NCBI GenBank assembly: GCA_947179485.1
Contig: OX359249.1
Coordinates: 37,868,250-37,932,249 of the forward strand
From: Allacma fusca
Taxonomy: Eukaryota; Arthropoda; Collembola; Symphypleona; Sminthuridae
Length of the DNA stretch: 64,000 nucleotides
Direction: 5' to 3'
Notes under the pieces: generated by a model
The model's database searches: none
What the model saw: only the letters and a program-made list of their open reading frames with translations
What the model was told of the DNA's origin: nothing
Made by a program: the position numbers and the translations under genes
Part shown: positions 1 to 14,289 of the stretch, one piece after another
Position numbering within the stretch: position 1 is the stretch's first letter
Layout of the letters: each line of letters opens with the position of its first letter

Positions 1-20
1 CAACTAATCATCATCATCAC

Positions 21-801
21 CTTGGCAATGTATACACGGGATGACTTCCCTTCTCTCTGGACTAGGTGGGTCATCCCCGTCATCATCGTTTACTCTGGCA
101 CTACAATTACTACTATCATTATTATTCCAATCTTCTTCATTGTCCGTATTTCCTGCACCAGTTTGACTACCCAAGCTTCTCACTAGATTATTGTCGTAAT
201 CTTCAGAAAATTCATGATCAATATCTCCAAATAAGGAATCCGATTCGCATTCACCACAATCACAATGATCTGGGTCACAATCTCCCTCTTCGTCTTGAAT
301 CGACGACACAACTTTTAAATCAACTTTGCCTGTGGTCGACGCCGCGGTTGATGATGCAACAACATCATTAGTACTATTCACCGGTGTGTTACTGCTTTTC
401 TTTACAGTCCCAACAGCTGTCACATTACTTTCTGTCTTTTCAGTATTGTTACCCTGAGCTAATTTCTTGCCACTCACTAAGCCAATTCCCGTGCTGTATT
501 TTAGCCGCACTAAATTATTCCTCTTTCTTGGGGACTCAGTAAAGTCTTCCAAATGCCGGGTCTTCGCCGATCGAACCGACACCGGGCCACAACCAGCAAT
601 TTTTGCACCGCGCCTGAAATTTGTTTTCTCAACAATTGAAATTGGAATTGGAATAGTTGTAGTGGGTGTGAAAAGGCCACTAACACTAATGCTTCCACCA
701 CTCGCCGAAATCACAGTTGACGGCGGTCGAGAACAGATTTGCTCAGCAACACAATCGACGAGTGGAAGTCGAGTGCTCACCACAGACGTACTGACCGGCA
801 T
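21..801 (-). CDS. First coding exon of an unrecognised acidic protein (partial)
   Basis: An open frame of 260 codons starts at an ATG (801-799) in the context GCCATGC. It probably ends at a splice donor, AAG|GTGATG, at position 21 (phase 1); without splicing it would hit a TAG at 6-4. The N-terminal half is Ser/Thr-rich with a basic patch (residues about 63-105). The second half is strongly acidic and Asn-rich, with a Cys/His cluster of the type DPDHCDCGEC (about residues 175-184) and CIHC just before the donor. The latter could begin a zinc-binding fold completed in the next exon, off the left edge. An out-of-frame ATG lies 7 nt upstream (808-806) and overlaps this start. I do not recognise the family. 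That it is coding is supported by its length and biased but non-repetitive composition. Confidence 0.6.
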
Positions 802-3800
802 GGCTCATATCTCAAATCACTAATTTGACCTACGCATTCCAGTCTAAAATTCACTTTCAAATCCTACAGGCATTTACTAATGACAATAGAAACGTACTGA
901 CACTCGTTGATTCGACGACTCATTCCATCAATGTTTACAATAAATAAAAATCACTCTGGTCCATTTAGGTTTGCCACGTAACATGATTTAACGATTTACT
1001 ACAATAATTCCGGCGAACAATATGAAGCATTGCCATTCAATTTTATTTTAATTTCTATTGTAGATTGTTTATATTGTTTCGGTTTGTTTTTGTAATCTTG
1101 AGAGTGTCAAACAGCTGGTTTTTCTACTTCTCTGTTGGTCCACAGATATTCGGAAGTGAATGAAATATTTACTTTATAACTGAATATTTTTTTTGTTTTT
1201 TATTAAAAAACAACAATGTACAACTGACGTTTAAGATAAGTAGTAAGTGTAATGAAAATATTCTCAAGGTACTTAGGTACAAGTGGAATTACATTTGTAA
1301 ACATCAGCTGTTTATTTCCCAGCACTACCACCATGTTTTGTATATAACAATCGGAATATCAACTTTCTTCAACTATGTCCACTCTGGAAATAATTTCTTT
1401 GTCCAATTTGGAAACAATAACAAAACGGCGGAGCTCCTCACAAAATCCCATGCTATCGCTCTAAACTTCAACAACGGTACATCACAAGAAGCACCTAAAG
1501 TAATTGTCAGTATCAAACACGAGTGCGGCCACAATCCGAAGAATAACAATAATAATAGCACTTTTGGAAATAAAGAAGCTATCATTTTCGCATAACTATA
1601 ATATTATGGAATAACGAATCAAAGATTGAGCTTATTCAAAAGTCACCACCATTCAGACGGAACGTATTGAAAAAGTAGGCAGTATAGTTATAATAACTAC
1701 GATCACTAGAAGTCCTCATCTACACACAATATCTGTACAAAAAAAAATCGTGGTGTACTGAACACTACATTTTCCATCCGAACTGCAATATCTGTAATAT
1801 GTACTCTATGGATGTAATAATTCTAGCTTGAGTCCTCGAACACTACAACAATTCTCGTATTTATCGCAAATAACACCAGAAATTTCAAGACAAACTTCAT
1901 TTTAAAGACTTATTTTTAACAAGTCACAAAAACACTGGAACACTTGATCTCGGATTCGCAGAAGTCAAACCGGTGGCAGGAAAGGGTAGTAGACAGAATT
2001 ATGAAATATACACGTGAAGAAATTGAGGCCATAGTAGTTTTCTATTTACATTGATAAACTTCGAATGTTTACAAGAAATTAAAACGTAGCAACAATAATG
2101 AGTCCGGTCTGTTCAGAGGTTTGTACTTGACATAGACACGCTGAAAAACCGAGAATGTTAGAGAAAAACTGTTTCAGGTGAAGAAATTTATATGTACGTA
2201 TGTATGTATGTATATATTTATTTATTCAAAGCAGTTTTGGTGTGTGGCATGCAGGCGAATGAGAACGGGAACCAGGAAAAATGTGGATTGGTGCCGATGT
2301 CGACCAGAGTGCTAAGGAATGATGATGTGATCGCCAATACCATATTGTCTACTACTGGCAACAGAGTTCCCGTAGTTGTATTCCTCTCATGTTTTTGCGA
2401 ATCCCCGGTTTGTGACTTCGTAAATATATTCATTCTCATGGCTACACCGGGAGCCGGGGAGCTAGCAAACTATGAAGAAGAAGAAACCAACAGCATCAGA
2501 GAAAACTATTACATCACACACACACACTCTGTACCAGTAAAACAGCAAACATGACGAAAGGCAAAATTCAAGGGAATCGCTTCCTTTCCATCCACGGCTT
2601 TCACAGCTACACACTGAAGTTACGCAATTTCAACTCTTGGACGTTCAACGAGCAGAAAAAAACCAAACGCAATTTTTTCTACTCTTCATCATCAGCAAGT
2701 AGAATTTTCAACTATATACTACGACAGAGAATAGAAAAAGCCTGTTGCTTCCTCCGAGCAACAACAGAGGTACTCATCCGGTTCTTTCCAACTCATTTCC
2801 GTAGACTCCTCATCACCACCGAAATTTTCCTTAAATCCCTTCGCCCTTCAGTTAAGTTCATTTTCTTTTGAATTACTAACTCTTTCATAAACGTCAAAGA
2901 TAGCAATTAGCACATAGTAACTATTTCCGAATCCTGCTTTCAATAGAGGTAAATATAATGTTTTAATAATTAGCTCCGACAAAGCCAAGTGCAATCTGTA
3001 TTATTTATATTTAAGGTATTTATTAGCCTAGTTGTATTCTATCCTCACCATGTAATTGTACCTATGTAGTGCATAATAAGCTCGTAGGTGTATGGATAGG
3101 AATATTTTCATTCGAGACTGCCATTAATTTTCCTAAATGGAAACTTTCCAGATTATATACAATTACTTTTTTTATTCCTCTGGAACAGCCACTCTCGACT
3201 TCTATATTTTAAATTCCCTTTGGTACATACCGCTGAACCGCACTTACCAGGCAAGAACGATGAACGCAGGACTAAAAGTACGAAATACAAGAGTACTTGG
3301 TTGTCGTCGTTGTAGTTCATGTTCACTGAGAAATTGCACGCTGTAGGTTCAAGGAATGTGCATACATAGTTGGAGATGCCATCCGATTTTCTTCTCGCGG
3401 CACTGATTTAATCTTCAAGTCTTACATACTTACAAAATTTTGTTCCATCACGCCAGGAAGAAACATCACACACACACGAGTACTACCAGTAATAATACCA
3501 AGTAAGCATGCATCTTTTACATGCATAAATTCAGACATACTTCTTCAGGAGTTCCGTACTAAACGAGTAAAACTTCAGACGAAATAGAATTTGGCCGGGA
3601 AGCTGTCAATGAGAAAAGTACTCTCAATCTATCTAGTGGAATATCATAGGCATAACATGCTGATACGCAAGTGTAAAATGTGTCTGCTTCACTTCCCTAA
3701 TTTTTAAACGTTTTTATGTTCTGAAAAAGCTTTCGGTTGTAAACAGATGCCAATAATTCTATCCATGCATTTTTACTCCGAGAAGGTAAAAAGTCGATAT

Positions 3801-6800
3801 ACTTACAGATACATCAAGTATATTAAACAAACCCTCACTACAGTTTTTATTACAAACTTAGTCGTACCTTTTATTGCACAACTTATATCGTTTTTAAGGT
3901 ACTATCACTATCAACCCTGATTTTAGCAATCAAATCCATTCTGAAACTCAGCGACAGATACATACATATATCGTATGTACTCAAGTAGCAAACCAGGCGT
4001 ATAAGTCAGAAAATTTTCTTGAGATAGTAACTGATTGGTACAAATAGCAAGGCATCGTGAGGTGCCTCAATGGGAACGCCTAAAAACATTTCGAACAAGA
4101 GCATTATACATAGATACTCAGCTCAGAATATACTTGTATACATAATACTACATGGACCTTGCAATTGCTAGAATAAAGTCCAAACGCCACAGGCACGACA
4201 AAAGGAGGTGAAAGTGTAGGAGTCGGAGTGAGTAATGACGACAGAATGAGAAGATACAACCGTTACAACTTTTTATTGTAACTTGACTTCAATGACTATC
4301 GTTAAAAATCTTGCTCACGTTTAGTGTAGTAGCAGTGCCTTCCAAGCGATCGTACCATGCATTCAAAAGCCGGAAATTAACAGTACATATAAAATTCAGT
4401 ACACCAAAATTTTGATTCACCTACCAGATCCAAAGTCATTTTGGAAGGATTCTAAAACATTCAGCTTACCAACAAGTATGTCTGGCTCAAGCTCACAATA
4501 TACAGTACAAATTTTTCGTCTCAAGTAGAAAGGAATACAAGCCGTATTATACAACATACAATAAGAATAAATAGAAGACAGAACCCCGAAGCTTAGGACC
4601 AAGCGAGAGACATACGCCGCTAAATTCATCATTGAAAATAACGAAGGTACTTAAAAACGATGATAATGCTCACCCTGTAATGAATAGGAAAGGAATCAAC
4701 GACCTTATTTGGCATTATTGTTACTTCTTTACTGTTATGCGATTTACCGAATCCTCGACAGTTCAAGTATTACCTTACCATAAGGTTACGAAACCACATC
4801 TAAACCCAAAGCTAAAAAGGCACCGGTTACAAAGTGTGATCCAATTTTGGAAATATATGTACATACACACATTAATAAATTCTTAACTTTGCCAGCCTGG
4901 GTGAGCAAAATCTTACTCTACAAACGTACATGCTAGCCGAATCGTAGTAGTAATCGTACTGTTAAAGAAATTCTTCAGTAAGTTTGCATCAATGTGTACT
5001 ACGTGTAGTGATTCACATTAATTGTATGTGCCACGGGATGTGTGGATATGTCTCTGTGCGTGCACTGTATACAGTACGTTATGTAAAGAAATCGGTAGGA
5101 CTAAAATCAGTTCAGACTTCAGAGTCTCTTTCTATCCCTGCTTTTAGCGAGCAATAAGATCAGTAAATGAATCTTGCTCTCGCCATCTAATCGTGGCAGT
5201 ATTTTTCTTCAGAGGCAAGCGTGTAATAACACAGGGTGCTCATGTTTGTAGTATTCCTTGGGATTGGAATGAACCTCCTCTTTTCAGAATGAAACTTCAA
5301 GAGGAAAATGGAAGTGTACGTATAGTAGTACAGCCGTACGTAAGTAGGAGGAGAAGTAATTCCTCAGAAGAGTAAAGATAAAGACGTTATATAGGGAGAG
5401 AAGAGTTTAAGAAAGGAGTCTCTCTCTCTCTCTCTCCCTAAGGTCTATTTTAGTCAATATCAGAGTTAGGAGTAAACACATTCACAGACTCATTATAACA
5501 CCCGGACGAAGTGAATGTTCAGCCCGATTTTAATCTTCAATCTTAATTCGAATCTTTACGTTCTACCAAGTTTAAAGGATCTCATTCTAAAGGTTTTAGA
5601 GCATTACTTCCTGTCTTGGTTTTAATTTATTATGCCATATATACACACACATTTTGATGCCACAAAGTGACCTGTGAACATTCATAAAGTTGCTTTTACT
5701 CCCTACCTCTCGTCTTTATTCATTCCGTAGACATTCTATTTTCCATGGGGTCGTAATATATTAACTCTGTACCTAGACGTTTCTAGCTCCTGGCTCACCA
5801 CAGGTAGTTGCAGCAGTCGTAAATTTTCAGAATTTATATTCAATAAAATTTTTAAATCGCCTTACATTAATGCAACCCTTATGATCATACAATGAATCTA
5901 CATTGGCAACAATGCATGCATTTTATATATCAATTCGATCATTCACATTCTAAGGAAGCATGCACAGGGTTCTTGGAAAATAATGAGCCCATCTTAAACT
6001 AATTTTACGTGCCTAGTACATACTTACTTTACATGCATGCACACAGTCATCATTAATCAAAGCTCTCTCCCCGGTTAAAGTAGCACCATACAAGTAACTT
6101 CATTAACTTCTCACCTCCGGCAAATGTGGTAGGTTAGATATATTGAATCTTTTAAAATCTTTCCTAGAAACAATTATTTCTGCTTCTCTAGCTCCATTCT
6201 TAGCGACAGATTATTACCCTTGCCTTCAATGAATGACTGAAAATTCCTAAACATGTTTCGGTGTCCTTGGCCGATTCTAAGCAGTCGTTTTATTCTTCCT
6301 GATTTAGCACGTTTCTAAGAACATCCAGAATTTCAAAGACTGAAAAATCTTTACGAGAAACAGTTCAAGTTTTATTCCTGGTAGTGTATTTATTTGTTTT
6401 TCCGTTGTTAAAGGAAAGGAGTTTATACTACTAGTCGTTCATCCCGATTTCCAGTTCAAGATGAGATTAAAATACTAAAAAAACATAATTTACCTCAAAG
6501 AGTTGAGCATAATTGGTGTTGGGAGCTCTACAGCGTGGACATGAGACATGAACCGATGACCCACTCAATAGCCTGTCAAACTTTGAAGGATTAAGGGCAC
6601 CAACAACCTAAAGTAGGCATAGTATTGACTCTTGTCGAGTATCCAACTCTATTCATGAGCTTTCCTTGTACAGATGAGTTGCCTCAGTCTTGGAATTTTT
6701 CGAATTAAAATTGCGAGAACACATGCATGCAAGTTGCCGGGTATAAGTATATAAACTGTTTGAGAAACACTCGCTGCTGCCTCCCAGACAAACCCGGACT

Positions 6801-9800
6801 AGCTATAAAAACAGACAACTTATACAAAGTCGTATATAAACAGTAAAAAAAAAGTGCCACAAGGATCATTTCCAGTCATCTAATCCATTTTCAAACATTG
6901 AAAATAAACCTGAACTACTAAAGCTGCTTGCATGTGGCATTTCAGAAGTCTAAACACTTCCCAAATTTTAATGTAATACATTCATAGTCTTCCAACGACA
7001 TGCAACACAGCTAACACATGACACAATGACAAAATGAAGCCGCAAACATTGACACGCATGGATCTAGTAACTACTAGTAAGCACAATATGAGCAGCATAT
7101 GGGGGAAAATTCTGTAAAACTTCCCTCCCCGGTTCCACTTTGTCATCGCCCATGAGAAAACAATAGTAATATTATATAATTAATTTACACAGAGTCAACT
7201 GTTCCTTTGCATTCGGTGTCCTACTCTCCCACTTTGACCATTAGAAATTATGACCAGCTATACAGAACAACGAGACAATAATTTCTGTAGATTTGAACTG
7301 AATCATACAATTATTATTCAACACTCATCATAATACACTCACTGGTGAATTCACACGGTATTAATACTAACATGCTGTTGCTGAGTAAACAAATACAAAA
7401 CTATGTGTCCATTGACTATTAATGCATGTAAACACATTCTCAAATTTCTTCAATGAGCAAACATGCAAAACAAAAACAACGCAGACCCTCTGATTTTGGA
7501 TTCACGTACATAAATTAGAATACAATGCACATATCAAACTTCACAGCCAAACTAAAACAGAGGTGCATAAGAAGAATGAAAGGAGTCTGGTTAAAATTTT
7601 TCATAAAAACAAAAAGTAGCAAACAAACACACACATACACGTACGTGCCGAAATTGAATTATTAAAGTACAAGGAAAAGATAAACGAAATGTTTAAAGAC
7701 CAGGAATTCCGGGAAATTAGTCAGTTTATGCGTTATAGAAAAATCACAATCACACTGGTTAGCAGCACCAAAGTCAACAAAACTAAAGACCTGCAGATTA
7801 GATTATCCATTTATTCGCAGCAACATTTCTTTTAAATTTTTTTATCGTCAATGATTATTTACACTTTTCCAAACCATTATCACAGTAACCTATGGAAGGA
7901 CTAGTGGCTAACCTAATGGCTCATACATAATGGAAAAACGCACAGAGAGAGAAAGACCAACCAACATACCTTAGCTAAGCTACATATGTACATTATAAGT
8001 GTGGGAAGCGAATATTCGCACTTGTAGACAGTTGCTCCAGAAGGTACGTAAGTTTTACTTGAATGTTTCGTTATTTGTTCTCCAATGACTGCAACTGCCA
8101 TTATCTACATGGGCTCTCAAAGTAATAACCAAGTGATCAACTATATAAGAAAAATTATGAATTACAAATACACCCACGCATCCCGTCTCTCTATAGACCT
8201 GCATCAAAGGATGACATGTGCACCACCAACAGCAGCAAACAAGTTTTCAAGGAACACCTCACTTAACAATATAGCCTCATACTTATAATTATTAACAACA
8301 GAAGAAATCTGCAATGCTTGTGCTCTGGGCTCAACTCCTTCCATGAGTCGAGTGTCGAGATAGTCAGGGAGAGAATAATATACATACACGCAATCACATA
8401 CATTATTCCCTTAAACAAGGAAGGTAATGAAATGATAGTAACCTTATTGCATTAAATACAACCACAATACATTTATACGAGGATTCAATGATAATTGGCA
8501 AGCAACTGATGTAAGCAACCATGCATATGGAAGTGTGCGGGTTCATATCCCACCTATGTATGTATATTCACATTTATAAGGCAGCATTACCTTTTACAAT
8601 TTGGTTGAAAAAGATAACATGAAAGAATAGTACGGAATGATCATTTCCATCCTCCACACAAATCTGTCCATACATACCACATTTACCTTTACATGCATTT
8701 AAAAGTCTCACTACCTATATAGTACTAGAGAGAGGGAGGGAGAGAGAAACGTGTGTGTGCACAGTGCACACGCAAAAAAAAAGCAAGAACATCAACCTGG
8801 CGCCCGAAGTCATATCATTAATAAATTCCAAATTTCAGCGAAGAATGTGAGATTTTGCTCCAATAAATTTGGCAGAATGGACCCTTGCCAAAGGTAAATC
8901 TAATCACATCATGAAAAATTACTATGAAAAAGATTTTACTATGCTCATTCAAATCAATTGATTATGTACGAGGCTACTTTGAAGGGAGAGTTTCTTCATA
9001 TGCTATCATCGGAAAATTAACTGGGTTGGAATGTTCTGGAAAGTCTTCCCTGCACCAACTACTCATCTGAAAATCATCTCAGCCAGTACGCTTACGAAAA
9101 ACAGGGTTTTGCAGGTCTATAGTAGGAGGTATTTTTGATGGTAGTGTGAAATTGTATGAGCAACGTGATTGAGATTCACGAGGGAGAATACATACATATA
9201 TACGTAAAATGATTACAAACCAATTTTTAGTATTTTACAAAGACAGATTAGCATAGTACATAATAATACCAGCATAAAATCACAGCGCAGGTTTTCCTGG
9301 TTTCTTTTCCTTATCACAACTGTTGTTCATTCTTAAAAAACATTTATTTAATGGAGACACGTCTTTCCTTCTCGTATTTTAAAGCCCGATATTCTTTCTA
9401 CTGCTTCACTCTTCCTCTCCTTGCTACTACTTTTTACGTTTCTACCATGGCATGCTTACAAAGGCAAAAAGAGAGACGAGCTTTTTACTTGGTTTAAAAA
9501 TACTCACGTATGAATAACAGTGCAGATAAAAATTTATTTTGTCCACATATAAGCATATGCTACACTGGATATCACCTAGGTTGGTAGATCCGTTGGAGTC
9601 TGAGTGAGGGTACCTCCGTACAACTTCCTCTTACTATTATTTCCTTCATAAAAGGATTATGCGTCGAAGACACAATATCTGGGGCCAATATACCACCACT
9701 ATACCAGCAAGTACACTCTAGCTAAAAGTATAGATACTTAACACGGGAATGTATTCGCAGGTGCACCATGATTTCAAAAGCCCTAATGCGACAAATGCTC

Positions 9801-10480
9801 GTAGTTATTTGAAGTGTTTTCAGAATGCTTCCGCCTTGGTAACCAAAGGATTCAATTTATGGACTAATTCCCAAAATATACTTACACTTACTTTGCTCAT
9901 AAACTTATTGTTTCTAACCATTGGTTCCTTGATCTGGCGGAATCCTGAAAAATAGAAAATAAATACAACCATTACAAAGTCTTACCTGCTAACGGTGAGC
10001 TACGGAGCTCTGGAAATCCAAGACGTTGGTACAAACAACCAACACTGCACAAGCGAAGTAAGCACCTCAAATTAGAACTGGTTCACGGTGAAAATGGCGA
10101 CGAGAGACACATTTTGGAAAGTGGAAGACACGTTTTACAACGATTAGCCATTAATCAGTCTTTTTATGTTTAAAAATTCTGAAATCAACAAACGTTGCAA
10201 CGTTTCATGAGTTCATGAGGTGAATGATAAAAAACGTACCCTCCTGCATATTCGAGCCCATCTGTCTTATCTGCACCCGAAAATGGCAGAATTGTGAACC
10301 GTAACTTACCACGAGAAATCTGGATGATTAAAATACGGCTTAATTTGTTAAAGTACGATGCACACGCACTCACACAATAATTAATTGATTAATCCGCCAT
10401 TTAGTAATCAGATGCTACGCAAACCAAACTAACATAGAATAAATAGGTCGATAACATTAACAATTTCATCACCCTTATTT

Positions 10481-10555
10481 GAATGCATTTTCAAAATGTT
10501 CAAATACATTTTCAAAATATTCAAATGCATTTTCAAAATGTTCAAATGCATTTAT
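10481..10555. repeat. Short tandem repeat, 21-bp unit
   Basis: About 3.5 copies of a 21-bp unit with the core CAAATGCATTTTCAAAATGTT, with single-base differences between copies. There is no coding potential. It sits alone in the gene-poor region. Confidence 0.8.
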
Positions 10556-12305
10556 TATTAATGTCTCGGGCACTAGGAATTTAAAAATGTATTGGCAGTT
10601 AGGTGATATGTAGGTTCTAAATAGAGTTCTAAGGTTCACGTCTCAAAAATCAAGCATATTGCCAGCATGGTATGCCCCAGTCTCATCGCTATAATGTACA
10701 TAAAAACTATAAAGAGTTTAAAGCACACCGAAAACTTGCCCTGCCAATACGAAAAAAAAATTCGTACATAAAGCAATAACCCTAAAAACTGTATTCTATC
10801 CTGAAATGATTCAAGTGGATTCCGGAATATTCGTGATAGCCTCAATATCGAAAATCATTAGGCCTCTCAAAGTCATTCACTGATAAATAGTGTCAGTGCT
10901 TTTTACAAAAAGATCTAAAGGAAGCAAATAAAAAAATGTCATTACCTATTTTCAAGTGAAAAACATCATCAGCACAGAGTCAAAAGTCAACACGACATCA
11001 AACACAACTAGCACGTCTTCAATAAATCAGTGTCTATGTCCATGATCCCGTAGATCATGAAAATGTTAAAAGTATTGCTATTCCCGAACTTGAGCCCGCT
11101 TCATTTCAACAGAACGAAGACAGAACAAAAACTACGCTGAAAATCACACGTTAAATATCCTTCAGTTCATAATTTCCATCTCGCATCATTTTACTACCCA
11201 TATCATAATTAAATGACTTCACGAACACACAACACCACGTTATAAATCACCACAAACCAAAACACGAAACTCCGTAAGTATAACTCTACACAGTAGAATA
11301 CATAAATTCTTCAAGTCTTCACCAAAACAATTAACACAATTATTACTCCATCAAAGTAAACCCCGGAACGACAGTATCAGTTCCTTCTATTTAATGCTAT
11401 CTGAAAGAATTACATATCAATCAATCAAGCACTCACTACTTTCTTACCACTAACGATTTGAACCTGCAAAAGGCTTTTGACTACACATTCCAAATATCCC
11501 CAATAATTGATTCGAAATGTCGCATGCACTTCCAACTACACTATACGTGTCGGAGGAGATGACACCCTCAGTAAATTAAAGTAAATAGTTGTGAAGGTCC
11601 AAAGAGTCAACAATTCACAACAATTACGAATGACCTCATCGATAGATAAGATAACAATCCACCCTGAACAAAATTCAAAAGACAGATAACGCACTCCTCC
11701 TTCAACTTTGACAAATACTCAAGTCCCTTTCAATACTTTCTTCTCTAGTAACTTCAATAACAGTAACTATTTTAATGTCTACAGTTCAGAAACCTACAAG
11801 TTGACGAGTTGACAAAATCAAAACAACACATATCACATTTTGTATACGTTACATGCAACTGACTACAGCCGAACTTTACTTGAGAGTACTTCCCCCAACA
11901 CAACAACGGCTTACCCATAATGTTCTGCGGAGACTTAAATACGTGCGAAATCCTGCTATTAATTAGTAGTTCAAAACTAAGGTGAGACTTATTTCCGTGG
12001 GGAAAGGGGGTGAAAATCACAAAGCGTAGTAATTAATTTCCGATCCGAATACTTTGTGGATTTTCAAACCTCGTAATAAAGTTCAAATTTTCCTGCCGCA
12101 CTAACTCTCATTTGTTTCCTCCTCTCTATGCTTTCTCTTCCGTGCATTGTGTGGAGGCCAAAGGATATTCCTAGTCCTGCAAAACTGCTGATCCGAAAGC
12201 ACTCTGCTTCAATTCAAGCACCCCCCGCACTTCATTCACATTGGATTGGAATTACTTGAGTACAAAAACTTGCTGCACTTGGACAAAAGGAAGAGAGCAG
12301 AGCAC

Positions 12306-12309
<4 letters not shown>

Positions 12310-12361
<52 letters not shown>
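12310..12361. repeat. (AG)n microsatellite
   Basis: Uninterrupted AG dinucleotides, about 26 copies. The open frames crossing it on both strands are artefacts of the repeat (RE or LS dipeptides). Confidence 0.95.
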
Positions 12362-12364
<3 letters not shown>

Positions 12365-14289
12365 GGACACCTTATTTTTCTTAAATGGCGTAAATATGCT
12401 CCCATTCTCATGTAAGTACTTATGCTTGGAATTGATGCTATACAGAACAGTTGCTACTCCTTCTCTCTCACCTGTTAAATCCTGGGGTGTTCTGACTGAG
12501 CTTCCACCATGCATTGTCAAGGTGTTGTAAGCCCAATGCCTCTCATTAAATCAGGTCATTACTTCGTGAGGAGAGTTCAAATAACTTGAGGATTCCATGA
12601 CATAGGATTTTTTCAATCGGAATCGTATATGCTTGTTTTAGAATTTATGTCAATTGAAAGAACTTATCTGAGGGGTTAGTTTAACGTTGGGTTTTGAGTA
12701 CTTTAATAAAATTGTGGAATAAAATAGGGAGGCTATTGATGGCATGTGTTTTATGTAGATTTTTAGATTATGATATATAATTATATTGTTTAGGTTATAT
12801 TGTTTAGGTTATATTGTTATGAATTATAGAAGTTTATTGGGATTGTGGCACTGGACCGGGCAATGACGCGGGGCATGGTGACATTTTGTCTGGGCATGTT
12901 CCGAGGATGTGGTTATGTGTGGAAGGACACTTGAGGAAAGGGATAAAAATGGATTTGAGAGTTAGCTGCACTAATGTCTTCGGGAGATCTGTGATGTGGT
13001 CAGACTGTCAGATTTCAAGCGGGGAAGGGGAGTATGCGATGCTTATATGAGTTGATTTATGTCAGATTTGGGATGAGTGGTGTCAAAAATGAGAAGGGTT
13101 CGGCGATGAGTCCAAAGGGTAGGGGTATTGAGAGTGAAAGATACGAGGGGGGGGGGAAGGAAATAATGGAGTAGAAGCTTCTGAAATATTTGCCTGCTTT
13201 TATTAAAATCTCAATTGATTTCATGTCCCGCAGTCTCGACAGACTTGATGAAAATACTAATAACTTATACACGAATATTAAAAGTAAAGTGACAGATTCA
13301 CTGATTGTGAGATTAAAACGTCTCTTGGCGTGTAGGGGTGAATAAATAAAAGTTTAAAAAATAGCAATGAAAAACTAATGTACAGAGACATAAATGCATT
13401 TTTGTAATTCAAAACGGTTACGTATCTCGAACTGACGAACCTGTTGCCAGTGCTGAAAATTACGAATGTAGTTTTATTGGTACGATGATTAGTATACGTA
13501 TGTATATATGCGCATATATATATATATATATATGTATGCATGTGAGGACTTCGTAGTTGCCTTGCTTGGGTTCCATGTGCAAGACAACTTCCTACTTTGG
13601 TAGATTTTTAGGTACGGCATTGAGAACATACAGCAAGGAGGAATAATGATTGCATTCGATCCTGTGTATCACTACGGTTTCAAACTATTCAAGAACATTG
13701 ACATTCAAAGTGCTAGTTTATGTAATGGTGGTTACATAGTATTTACGGTATACACAACATTGAGTTTTTTTTTAAACCGTTTAGGCAAAAACTTGACTAT
13801 TTGTAAGCTAAAGAGTAAACAGAGACCGTGACAAATATATGTACATATAAGATGGATATATACTTGTCAGGGAGTTTAATGTACTTATATACTTATAACA
13901 TGATTAAGGTACAATGCAGTAGTTCGGTTGACACTGAAGGTACTTAACTTACAGACAACTGAAGGTATACGTGCTTACGAATTACTTCTAACATTACTTA
14001 AGTCGACTAGGGACATTTCTCAAGACGTAGACTTGGCTACTTTGAACTGCAAAATTTGGCCAAAGAGTAAAAAATCTCAACGTTCGCCGCTATTAGTAGT
14101 TAATAGAGATATACACATAATTCAAATCGCTGTAAATATTTACAAGTGCTAAACGAAGCTATTACACAAAATAAATGCTTTGTTGATTGTTAACAATACT
14201 TTGAAGTAATGATATTTCAAATGCAAGATGTTTCTTCATGACCTCATGACCAGATAAAAAGAAGGATGTAGCTAGAATATAATTAAAAA

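Larger units (their letters stand above)
809..14289. other. 13.5-kb stretch without a recognisable gene
   Basis: This stretch is AT-rich and stop-dense, with scattered low-complexity tracts. A more GC-rich patch at about 2230-2470 is open on both strands but matches nothing I know. It could contain 5' untranslated exons and regulatory DNA of the gene at 21-801, which is transcribed leftward from this side, but no exon chain can be supported. No tRNA or rRNA was recognised. Microsatellites inside it are listed separately. Confidence 0.5.

Noticed and set aside
2192..2871. Adjacent plus-strand frames of 120 and 106 codons
   Set aside because: No homology, low-complexity starts (TATG repeats), and an opposite-strand frame is equally open.
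8480..8570. tRNA-like or SINE-like segment with a GGTTCATATCC box
   Set aside because: The B-box-like motif is imperfect, the arms do not fold into a cloverleaf, and no A box of the right spacing was found.
9749..9955. 68-codon ATG frame with a hydrophobic stretch
   Set aside because: Isolated, with no splice partners and no recognisable family; chance is as likely.
12236..12530. 94-codon open frames on both strands
   Set aside because: They are created by the AG microsatellite; repeats of RE or LS carry no support for a gene.
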